NCBI GenBank assembly: GCA_020860645.1
Contig: JAJBTX010000120.1
Span: 14,767 to 57,899, forward strand
Origin: Lachnospiraceae bacterium
Lineage (GTDB): Bacteria > Bacillota > Clostridia > Lachnospirales > Lachnospiraceae
DNA length: 43,133 nucleotides
Reading direction: 5' to 3'
Shown here: positions 33,912 through 40,742 of the stretch, one piece after another
How the letters are laid out: each line of letters starts with the position of its first letter
Numbering within the stretch: position 1 is the first letter of the stretch
Made by a program: the position numbers and the translations under genes
Notes under the pieces: model-generated
Databases searched by the model: none
The model's input: only the letters and a program-made list of their open reading frames with translations
Told to the model about the DNA's origin: nothing

Positions 33912-35285
33912 CTATAGGATCTCCGGATGCAGATTCATCCGTATTCTGCTCGTAAAGGTCTTCGTCTCCTCGTCAAAGCGGAACCCTGCGTCCCCGCCGT
34001 ATTTCTGCGCGGTCAGCGTGATGCTGCGCAGCCCGTAGCCGCCCCCGAGCTTCCCGCTCAGGAAAGCTTCCGCCGGGAGAAATCCTTCTCCCAACTGGCA
34101 GCGGCCAGACGGATATACCTTCGCGCAGGCGTTGTCCGCCTGGATCACCAGGGAACCTCCGATCTGCCCGATCTGCACGCGGATCCAGCCGCCCGTCTTC
34201 ACAGCCCTGCAGGCGTGCAGCGCGTTCTCCAGTGTATTTCCCAGAAGAACGGTCAGATCCGTCGCCTGGATCGGCAGCTCGCCGCAGTCGGCCTGCGCCT
34301 CCCAGCGGATATCTCCGTCGTGGGCGAGCCCCGCGTAATACTGCAGAAGTCCGTTGATCGTCTGGTTCTCGCAGTAGAACTCATTGTCCCGGTGGTCGAC
34401 CCTCTCGATGATATTTGACAGGTATTCCTTCATCCCGTCTGTCTCACCCTTCTCCAGCATCTCGTGCAGCCCCAGCAGATAGTGCCGCGCGTCGTGGCGC
34501 GTCCTGCTGGCGTTCTCCATCTCCCTCGTGATATTCTGATACTGGAGCCGCTGAATCTCCAGCGTCCGCTGATACTCGCTCTCCTTTCTCTTATGTATGG
34601 ACTCCTGAAACAGGAACCAGTAGAAGATCCCAAGCACTACCAGCGTAAAGAGGAAGGTCGGCATCAGATGCCACCAGTAGAGCTGATAATCCAGGGGCGT
34701 AATGGAGCTGTAGACCATCAGCATCACAAAATACAGCAGCGAAAGCAGGATCGTCGCCCCAAATTCTCTGCGGATATTCTGGAAATCAATCTCACCCAGA
34801 TAGTTGCGAATGACCTTCCACATGAGGAGCACCATCAGCGGGAACATGACGAGCGTCGTCACCACATACAGCGTGAAATCCATCGGCGAGTAGATCTCCG
34901 CGCTGACCCGTCCGCCCAGGATCGCCTGGAAGAGATTGGCCAGCACATACTGCGTCATCGCGTAGAGCAGCGTCAGAAATACCACAAACAGCTTCTTCTC
35001 CGCGGAATCTCTGACAATCCAGAAGAACGCCGCCACTAAGATCAGGAGCATCAGGAGCATATACAGATTCGCCAGCAGGCTCAGGGACAGAAGCTTCGTA
35101 TCCGCCGGATAGAACAGAACCACCGGGAACAGCGCCGAGGCCGCCGCGCAGAATACCGCGCATCCGATCATCGCCAGCCGTTTACGGCAGACGAACATCC
35201 ACTCCGCAAAGGGGATCAGGCAGAGCTCAATGCAGGGAGTCAGCTGAAGAAAAAAGCCAAGGCTGTGCCGCAAATATAGTCCCAC
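33912..35285 (-). CDS. GHKL-type sensor histidine kinase (AgrC-like, LytTR partner)
   Basis: The 457-residue product has about six to seven membrane helices (1-226), then a coiled-coil and DHp region with RHDARHYLLGLHEML, where H264 is the likely phosphate acceptor, and a GHKL ATPase domain: N-box GNTLENALHAC (349-359) and G-box GGGYGLRS (414-421). This layout is that of AgrC/VirS-type kinases, which often sense peptides. It starts at a GTG (35285), four bases after the response regulator's stop, with GGAGG six bases upstream. It probably phosphorylates the regulator encoded just before it and so links an outside signal to CIS expression. The signal is unknown. Confidence 0.92.
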   Translation of the reverse strand: MGLYLRHSLGFFLQLTPCIELCLIPFAEWMFVCRKRLAMIGCAVFCAAASALFPVVLFYPADTKLLSLSLLANLYMLLMLLILVAAFFWIVRDSAEKKLFVVFLTLLYAMTQYVLANLFQAILGGRVSAEIYSPMDFTLYVVTTLVMFPLMVLLMWKVIRNYLGEIDFQNIRREFGATILLSLLYFVMLMVYSSITPLDYQLYWWHLMPTFLFTLVVLGIFYWFLFQESIHKRKESEYQRTLEIQRLQYQNITREMENASRTRHDARHYLLGLHEMLEKGETDGMKEYLSNIIERVDHRDNEFYCENQTINGLLQYYAGLAHDGDIRWEAQADCGELPIQATDLTVLLGNTLENALHACRAVKTGGWIRVQIGQIGGSLVIQADNACAKVYPSGRCQLGEGFLPAEAFLSGKLGGGYGLRSITLTAQKYGGDAGFRFDEETKTFTSRIRMNLHPEIL

Positions 35286-35288
35286 GCT

Positions 35289-36020
35289 TCACCTCCTGCC
35301 CTGCTCCCGTCTCCTCGCCAGACGGGAAAATACATAATTGTCATAGGCTCTCCGGATAGAAGCCTTTCCGCTCCGGCTGAGCAAAAGCCTGGTGCCGTCT
35401 CGCAGGATGCAGGAATCCGTGCCCATCTGCTCGATGTAGTCCATATTTACAATCATACCCCGCTGTACCTTGAGGAAATCCTCGTTCAGCTGGGCTTCCA
35501 GCTCTCCCATAGGCTGCCAGACCCGATAGAGCCGCCCGTCTGTCATGACAATCTCCGTTGCGTGGTTCGCGCTCTGGATATAGCGGATCTCATCCGTATA
35601 GAGAGAATAATTGTCGCGGCCCACGCAGATGTGCAGCACGGGGCGCTCTCTGCGGCTCATCCGCGACAGGGTCAGGCGCCGGAAGGATTCACGGATCCCG
35701 TCGGTCGTGACCGGTTTGACCAGGTAGTGAAGCGCATGGGCCGAAAAAGCCGCGACCGCGTGCTCTGTGCTGTTCGTGACAAACACGATGCCCGTCTCCG
35801 GGGAGAGCTCCCTGAGCCTATTCGCAATGTCCACGCCGTTCTCTGTCGGCATGTAGATATCAAGGAACGCAATGTCAAAAGGCGGGGAAACGGAGGCCGC
35901 GTCAAGAAGGGTCCTTCCCTCTGCGAAGATCTCCGGCATCCTGTCCGGATCCCATTCGTGCAGCGCAAGGAGGAACTCTTCCTGTTCCCGTCTGTCGTCA
36001 TCACAGAGTGCTATACGCAT
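35289..36020 (-). CDS. LytTR-family response regulator (AgrA/LytR-like)
   Basis: The 243-residue product has a receiver domain (1-120): acidic pocket DDD (7-9), phosphate acceptor D54 in FLDIYMP, and K102 in the LVKPV switch segment. A LytTR DNA-binding domain follows (about 125-235; YIQSANHATEIVMTDG and FLKVQRGMIVNMDYIEQM). It is the first gene of the run, with the promoter at 36038-36067 and GGGAGG before the ATG. It likely controls its own operon, but I see no clear LytTR direct repeats upstream. Confidence 0.93.
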   Translation of the reverse strand: MRIALCDDDRREQEEFLLALHEWDPDRMPEIFAEGRTLLDAASVSPPFDIAFLDIYMPTENGVDIANRLRELSPETGIVFVTNSTEHAVAAFSAHALHYLVKPVTTDGIRESFRRLTLSRMSRRERPVLHICVGRDNYSLYTDEIRYIQSANHATEIVMTDGRLYRVWQPMGELEAQLNEDFLKVQRGMIVNMDYIEQMGTDSCILRDGTRLLLSRSGKASIRRAYDNYVFSRLARRREQGRR

Positions 36021-36037
36021 TCTATCCCTCCCCAGAA

Positions 36038-36067
36038 ATCATACTCGCCGACGCGATCGGTCTTCAA
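36038..36067 (-). promoter_or_regulatory. Putative sigma-A-type promoter of the CIS operon
   Basis: On the minus strand, TTGAAG (36062-36067) and TATGAT (36038-36043) are separated by 18 bp. The -10 matches the consensus at five of six positions, the -35 at four of six. The start site would be only about 10-15 bases before the Shine-Dalgarno sequence of the response regulator, which makes the leader very short. The spacer holds a small inverted repeat (CCGA-TCGCG-TCGG), a possible operator. It is the only convincing promoter I see for the long run of genes below it. Confidence 0.55.
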
Positions 36068-36142
36068 TCCTTCTTTCACAGCTATGAAACCATTTTACCA
36101 TGATTTCCCGCAAAAAAATCTTTCCACTCACGCGCTCTGCGG

Positions 36143-36483
36143 CTACCTTTCGGGTAATGTTTTCTCTGTACGCAGACTCTTACCTGCCCACAGCCGCTTC
36201 TCATGGCGGCAGACCCCATCAGCGTATGCGGAGCCGCCGGTGTGTAAAACCTGCAGGATCCACAGTCGATGCAACGTTCCGGTTCGTCCCACTCGCAGTA
36301 TGGACAGGCGTCCTCTACACTGATCATGACGGGATGGCCGTCCCGCGTTCATACGGGATTCTCGACAAAATCCGGATACTCCTCTATATACATATCAGCC
36401 AGACTGTCATAACGCAGAGGAATATCCAGGACGACTCCCTCAAACTCATAGCGCCTTGATTTCTTCTCCATCTTCTTCTCCAT
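36143..36483 (-). pseudogene. Broken cysteine-rich mobile-element gene (in-frame TGA plus frameshift)
   Basis: From the ATG at 36483 the frame reads MEKKMEKKSRRYEFEGVVLD and on to EEYPDFVENPV, then hits TGA. The same frame continues after the stop as TRDGHPVMISVEDACPYC, CIDCGSCRFYT and TLMG, and then, one base out of frame, as VCRHEKRLWAGKSLRTEKT to a TAG at 36143. The loss of one G from a G-run (ATGGGGTC) explains the shift. Intact versions of this cysteine-rich protein (CPxC...CxDCGSCRFY...GVCxHEKR) are familiar from Lachnospiraceae mobile elements, with no known function. The start carries a 12-bp tandem repeat (three copies coding EKK). Both lesions show decay. Confidence 0.7.
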
Positions 36484-36495
36484 CTTCTTCTCCAC
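36460..36495 (-). repeat. 12-bp tandem repeat, three copies
   Basis: The units are GTGGAGAAGAAG, ATGGAGAAGAAG and ATGGAGAAGAAA on the minus strand. They code for [V/M]EKK and provide three alternative start codons at the beginning of the cysteine-rich pseudogene. They could have arisen by slippage. Confidence 0.8.
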
Positions 36496-36692
36496 CTCTC
36501 CCGCGACATCATGCCGAACGTAATTCCACCTGTATAATTTTAACAGTTATTCCAAAATTCGACGTCTCCCACTTGCGTCCAAAAAGACGCCTTCTCCGTG
36601 GAAATTACAAATACGACGCTTCCTTATTTTCATCTTGTTTCACGCCCTCTTTTTCTGTTTTGCCTTTCTTGCCTTCCGTATTTGAAAACAAG

Positions 36693-36741
36693 AAAAGGTG
36701 TATCCCGCCCATGGAGGCTCCACGGGCGAAATACACCTTTT
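36693..36741. terminator. 49-bp nearly perfect palindrome, possible bidirectional terminator
   Basis: The arms are AAAAGGTGTAT/ATACACCTTTT (11 bp), CGCCC/GGGCG (5 bp) and TGGAG/CTCCA (5 bp) around a single G, separated only by 1-2 nt bulges on each side. In the minus-strand transcript the hairpin ends in CCTTTTCTTGTTTTC, a T-rich tail, which fits a terminator for the mobile-element operon. On the plus strand it ends in CCTTTTAG. A small palindromic mobile or REP-like element is the main alternative. Confidence 0.6.
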
Positions 36742-36786
36742 AGAATGATCCGCATCTTCTGAGTATGGCAAATAAAGACGGTATTA

Positions 36787-36806
36787 CTGTCTGTCTGTCT
36801 GTCTGT
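36787..36806. repeat. CTGT tetranucleotide tandem repeat (5 copies)
   Basis: Five exact copies of CTGT lie in tandem, between genes. No reading frame or promoter seems to depend on it, so I see no phase-variation role, but it could vary in copy number between strains. Confidence 0.85.
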
Positions 36807-37119
36807 TAAAATTGTGGATGCTAATCTCATTTTTTCAACTCTGAATTCTTTGCACAGATTTCGTCTTTCGCGTTATTGCTGCCGATCAATAAATATATTT
36901 TTTATTATGGGTAAAGAACTTTTATTTGTCAAGAAGCAAAACTGATGGTGTTTTTAAGGCGTATTTCATCGTAAATCTATCATTTGGGGTACAGACTCGA
37001 TAAGAACCGCTCGCTGTACCTTCCACTCGCCTCTTAGACATCTGTATATTTTTCTTTCTGTCATATATTTTTGTTAAAGTGTTCCCTTCCCTGCATACGT
37101 CACCATGACATATCCCATA

Positions 37120-37154
37120 CGTCGCCAGAAGGACAAACTTCTTCCCTGGCGGCG
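37120..37154 (-). terminator. Imperfect hairpin downstream of the winged-helix gene
   Basis: CGTCGCCAG and CTGGCGGCG pair over 9 bp with one G-U or mismatch position, around a 17-nt loop. It lies 11 bp after the stop codon of the helix-turn-helix gene. No clear U-run follows on the minus strand, so it is only a weak terminator candidate or an mRNA 3' end stabiliser. Confidence 0.4.
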
Positions 37155-37164
37155 TCTCTGATTT

Positions 37165-37425
37165 TCAGAAATCTGTCAGCGTATAGAGCAGACTGCTCCG
37201 GCCGCCATTCTCCCGCCACCGCTGCTCCTTAATGATGAGTCCCGCACTCACCAGATCTGCAATCGCGCGCTCCACTGTCCGCCGCGACAGCTTCAGCTCC
37301 CTGGCAATGGTTCCAATAGACGGATAGCATTGTCCCTGCGCGTTGCTGCGATCCCGCAGATACATATAAACGGCTTTCGCACGGTGTGGAAGATCCTTCT
37401 CGTAGATGATTGCAAAATACCCCAC
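37165..37425 (-). CDS. Small winged-helix DNA-binding protein of the mobile module
   Basis: The 86-residue product contains a clear winged helix-turn-helix: SIGTIARELKLSRRTVERAI (about 36-55) followed by ADLVSAGLIIKEQRWRENGG, which forms the wing. It is of the type common in Clostridia mobile elements (replication-initiator-like or transcriptional regulator). It starts at a GTG (37425), 17 bp after the coupling-protein gene, with AGGGAG upstream. It likely regulates the element or its replication. No ligand-binding domain is present. Confidence 0.8.
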   Translation of the reverse strand: MGYFAIIYEKDLPHRAKAVYMYLRDRSNAQGQCYPSIGTIARELKLSRRTVERAIADLVSAGLIIKEQRWRENGGRSSLLYTLTDF

Positions 37426-37442
37426 AGAAGCGCGCTCCCTGT

Positions 37443-39260
37443 TTAGTCCGTCCGCAGAGGCATACGGCGGGACGGCATACTCTGTCTTTTATGATCAGAT
37501 GCAGGCATCTGGAACTGTCCACCGGATGAGCCAGTCGATGCCGCTGCATAAAAATCTTCCAGATCATCAAGGCCGTCATCATCGTCCCTGCAGCGGACGA
37601 TCTCCCGCTCCAGTTCAAATCGGTCGGCATAAAATACTTTTCTCGCCGCCCGTTCCGGGACTTCATACGGATCTTCAAACGCAATCTTCCACTTCAGGAA
37701 CAGCGGAAGCTGAGTCTGCATCGGACAGCAGCCGGTCTTTGCAAGAATAAAGTGTCCTTTCGTCAGCGTTTTCAGTTCGTCCGGTGACATGAGCGGGCGG
37801 CTGATCATCTGCAGGCTCTGGCCTGGGTCATTCTTTCCTCTGGAAATGGAACCGGACAGTACCGTGCGGCTTCCCAGTGCTTTGGACAGGATCTCCGCGC
37901 TCTCTGAATTGGGTGCAAAGCCACCAAACAATATATCCTGACAGTTATCAATGATGATGCTGGATCCTTCCTTTCCATAGTTTTTCTCCAGCTGGGCAAA
38001 GCTCTGTATGATCGGTATCATGGAAATACGCCTGGAACGCCCTGCAGAGAACATCATCTCCATGGATTCTATCTTCGGGATCGTCCCGATCTCGTCCGCA
38101 AAGATCATTACCCGGTTCGGCAGCTTCCCGCCATGCTCATCCGCAATCGTCAGCATCTCCCGGTAGAGCTGCTGCAGGAACAGAGACACCATGAAATACT
38201 TGGTGTTGTCCTCCTCCGGCAATACGATAAAGATAGCAGATTTCTCAGTGCAAAAGGTTTCCGTATCCAATGTGCTGTCAAAACAGAGGATCTGTTCCAT
38301 CTCACTGTCCAGGAACGCATTCAGACGGCTCATCGTCGTGGACAACACGGAAGCCATCGCCTGATCTGCGGAGTTGAGCGCTGCTCCGGCGAACCACCTC
38401 GCCTTGTGCTCTGGGGGCAGCTTGTCCATCAAAAGCTGGAACAGGCTTCGATTCTTTATCGGTGATGGAGCCAGCAGATCCTGTATCAGCTTAAACACGG
38501 AAATGATATGGCGTTTCTCTGGTGGGCAGTATTCCGCGATCAACAGGATGACCGACGCCAGCAATCCCTCTGCCGCGTCATAAAAGAACGCATTCTGTCC
38601 ATAGCTGCCGGCCTGCGCCCCATCCGAATAAATGATAGTCTTGGCCGTGATCTTTGCGTATTTCTCCGCTCTGGCCTTTGCGGATAAATTTTCCGGTTCC
38701 GCCAGATATTCGTCCATATATTTATTGACCAGTGTGAGGATGTTGTTCCCGTCCGACCGGGTCGGATTGCGCAGGTCAAGGACAGAAATCCGATAACCGT
38801 AATGCTCCTTTGCAATCCCCGCATAGTTGCGGAACAGATCGCCCTTGGTATCCGTCGTGAGAAAGCTCATCCCGGATGCGCAGGCGTACTCGATATTGGG
38901 ATATAAAAAGTTGGCCGTCTTTCCGACACCCGCGGCTCCGATCATCAGGCAGTGGATGTCCCCGCTGTCCACCAGCGCCGTGATGGACTCTCCTCGCTTT
39001 TTATACCCTACTACCAGCCCCTGCACTTCCGGCAATGCTTCTTGCCTCCTCCACCGCTCCGGCTCATAGGGAACATGCGCATAGGTTTCCCGAATCTCCT
39101 TCTCCGTGGCAAACCGTGCTGTCCCATGCTGCCCGTCGCCAACCGTTCTGGATTTGATCCCGTTCAATGTGTAATAGTTGGAAAATAAAGAGATCCCTCC
39201 GATAACCGCAAACATCCCCAGACCAATACACACGAGCAGAATGATCTGCTGTGACTGCAT
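37443..39260 (-). CDS. VirD4/TraG-like type IV coupling protein (CD1115 type)
   Basis: The 605-residue product has one clear N-terminal membrane helix (about 5-27), the HGTARFAT segment typical of TraG/VirD4 proteins, Walker A GAAGVGKT (108-115), a TTDTKGDLFRNYAG segment, and Walker B VMIFADE (384-390). Coupling proteins bring the relaxase-DNA complex to a type IV secretion channel. Only one helix is visible, where many family members have two. No other type IV secretion genes are in the window, so the element would be mobilisable, or the rest lies elsewhere. GGGAGGAG precedes the ATG. Confidence 0.93.
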   Translation of the reverse strand: MQSQQIILLVCIGLGMFAVIGGISLFSNYYTLNGIKSRTVGDGQHGTARFATEKEIRETYAHVPYEPERWRRQEALPEVQGLVVGYKKRGESITALVDSGDIHCLMIGAAGVGKTANFLYPNIEYACASGMSFLTTDTKGDLFRNYAGIAKEHYGYRISVLDLRNPTRSDGNNILTLVNKYMDEYLAEPENLSAKARAEKYAKITAKTIIYSDGAQAGSYGQNAFFYDAAEGLLASVILLIAEYCPPEKRHIISVFKLIQDLLAPSPIKNRSLFQLLMDKLPPEHKARWFAGAALNSADQAMASVLSTTMSRLNAFLDSEMEQILCFDSTLDTETFCTEKSAIFIVLPEEDNTKYFMVSLFLQQLYREMLTIADEHGGKLPNRVMIFADEIGTIPKIESMEMMFSAGRSRRISMIPIIQSFAQLEKNYGKEGSSIIIDNCQDILFGGFAPNSESAEILSKALGSRTVLSGSISRGKNDPGQSLQMISRPLMSPDELKTLTKGHFILAKTGCCPMQTQLPLFLKWKIAFEDPYEVPERAARKVFYADRFELEREIVRCRDDDDGLDDLEDFYAAASTGSSGGQFQMPASDHKRQSMPSRRMPLRTD

Positions 39261-39300
39261 TCCACTCCTCCCTTCCTGCTATTCTTCTACGACCGCTGCT

Positions 39301-40245
39301 TTATGCCATCTGCATCTTCGGCGCACGATCATTCGACATTGACAACCCTAAGCTACTCTGTTCTGTCAGATCTTCATTCCAATCCTTTTTCTCCGGCAAC
39401 AGGGAGAATACTTCTTTCTCCTGATAGCACCGTCCTTTCAAAATTTCTCCCAGCCGTTCCCGCGCTTTCATGCCCGCCTCGTCATTGTCCAGGCACAGCG
39501 CGATCCTGTTGATCTGCGGACAGTCCTTCATCATCTGGAGCATCGCATGCTCCGACACGCCGCAGAGCGCCACATAGCTGTGGTTCTGCCAGTCTTTCTG
39601 GTACAGCGTGATAAACGACAGCATATCAATCGGCGCTTCAAATACATACAGCGTGTCGCTCACCCCTGTAAAATGAAAACTATAGCGCGGATCACAGCCC
39701 TCCACATTTCCTTTGAACGCATCCCCTTTTGTGTACGTCCCCCGTTTGTGTGCATGGCGGGCTACTCCCTGCCGATCGTACCCGACGAACACGACGTTAT
39801 GATACTTGGCGTCCTCGTTGAGCATTTTCTTTTCTGCGAATGCAGACACCACATTTCTGTCAATGCAGCGGGTTCTCGTAAGATATGCAAACGCCCTGCG
39901 CATATCGGAATGAACCGGAGGAAGGACAAATGGCTTTGCCGTTTCTTCCCTGACAGACTCGCTGCACGGATACGCCTGCCCCTGCTCCCCACCGAGCAGC
40001 ATCGTCACCGCGTCCGGGAAGCTCTGCCCATAAAACTTCTGTACAAAGTCAATAGCGCATCCACCTTTCCCCTCCGCGTGATCATACCAGCGATTGCCGC
40101 GCACGGTGATGCTGTGGTCGCTTGCCAGCCGCTTCTCCCTGCCAGACCGCAGGAGCCGCTCTCCCTGTCCAGACAGGAAAATCTCCAGATTCACCGCATT
40201 GGCACGCTGCTTCTGTTCTTCCGTAAAATGCACATACCCCGACAT
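39301..40245 (-). CDS. DUF3991/TOPRIM-domain protein (primase-like) of the mobile module
   Basis: The 314-residue product has an N-terminal DUF3991-like region (RGNRWYDHAEGKGGCAIDFV is a CHC2-primase-like element without the zinc cysteines), then a TOPRIM domain: FEAPIDMLSFITLY carries the first acidic residue, and RIALCLDNDEAGMKARERL carries the DxD motif. Such proteins sit beside relaxases in Clostridia mobile elements and may prime or process transferred DNA. AGGAGGG precedes the ATG. It begins 17 bp after the detached Sel1 fragment and ends 40 bp before the coupling-protein gene. Confidence 0.85.
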   Translation of the reverse strand: MSGYVHFTEEQKQRANAVNLEIFLSGQGERLLRSGREKRLASDHSITVRGNRWYDHAEGKGGCAIDFVQKFYGQSFPDAVTMLLGGEQGQAYPCSESVREETAKPFVLPPVHSDMRRAFAYLTRTRCIDRNVVSAFAEKKMLNEDAKYHNVVFVGYDRQGVARHAHKRGTYTKGDAFKGNVEGCDPRYSFHFTGVSDTLYVFEAPIDMLSFITLYQKDWQNHSYVALCGVSEHAMLQMMKDCPQINRIALCLDNDEAGMKARERLGEILKGRCYQEKEVFSLLPEKKDWNEDLTEQSSLGLSMSNDRAPKMQMA

Positions 40246-40262
40246 CGCTTTCCCTCCTGATG

Positions 40263-40739
40263 CTATTTATAAAATTGCAGAACTGATTCCTGGTCGTTCT
40301 GCCTGTGTCCCTGCGCCTGCTTTTTCTCGGACAGCTTCCTTCTGCGTTTTCGGTCGATATGATATATCCCGCTTCCTTCCGCGTTTCGGTAATCCTCCCG
40401 GAACAGCTTTTCCAATCCGCGCAGCAGCCGGGTCGCCGCGAGGAACGCAGAAGGATTCCGAACGTCATCCATATGCTCCAGCAAGAACTCCGCATAAGGA
40501 TTGCCCTGCGCAGCAGACATCTGCAAAAACAATACTGCCTTTTCCTTATCCTGCGGGACTTCCTCTCCCCGAAGATACAACTTTCCCAGCGTATATTGCG
40601 CATACTGGTTGCCCATCTTTGCAGCAGCTGTGAGATACTCTACCGCTTTCCCGGCATCTTTCTCCTGAAATTCTTCGGACAGATACAGCTTTCCCAGCTG
40701 ATAGAGCGCCAGCTCATTGTTCTGATCCGCGGATCGCAC
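40263..40739 (-). pseudogene. Detached C-terminal Sel1-repeat part of the relaxase
   Basis: This frame is the same as the relaxase frame after its TGA. It encodes about two more Sel1 repeats (LALYQLGKLYLSEEF and KMGNQYAQYTLGKLYLRGEE) and a basic C-terminus with YHIDRKRRRKL. The first usable start is a GTG at 40739, with no good ribosome binding site. Reading across the stop gives ...RARK-[TGA]-FVRSADQ, which restores a normal Sel1 repeat if TGA replaced a TGG (Trp) codon. It is best read as the tail of a gene broken by a nonsense mutation, although it could be translated by coupling. Confidence 0.75.
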
Positions 40740-40742
40740 AAA

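Larger units (their letters stand above)
36484..37164. other. Noncoding AT-richer stretch between the mobile module and the CIS operon
   Basis: I see no convincing gene on either strand in this stretch of about 680 bp. It is clearly less GC-rich than the CIS operon. It contains the start repeat of the pseudogene (36484-36495), a 49-bp palindrome (36693-36741), a CTGT tandem repeat (36787-36806), and an imperfect inverted repeat (37120-37154). It is the junction between the mobile module and the CIS operon, so an attachment site or old element boundary could be here, but I could not identify a convincing direct-repeat pair. Confidence 0.5.

Noticed and set aside
7000-36000. Complete contractile prophage
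   Set aside because: No capsid, portal, terminase, integrase, lysis or replication genes are present among the tail genes.
36787-36806. CTGT repeat as a CRISPR array or phase-variable switch
   Set aside because: The repeat is four bases with no spacers, and it lies in no reading frame or promoter.
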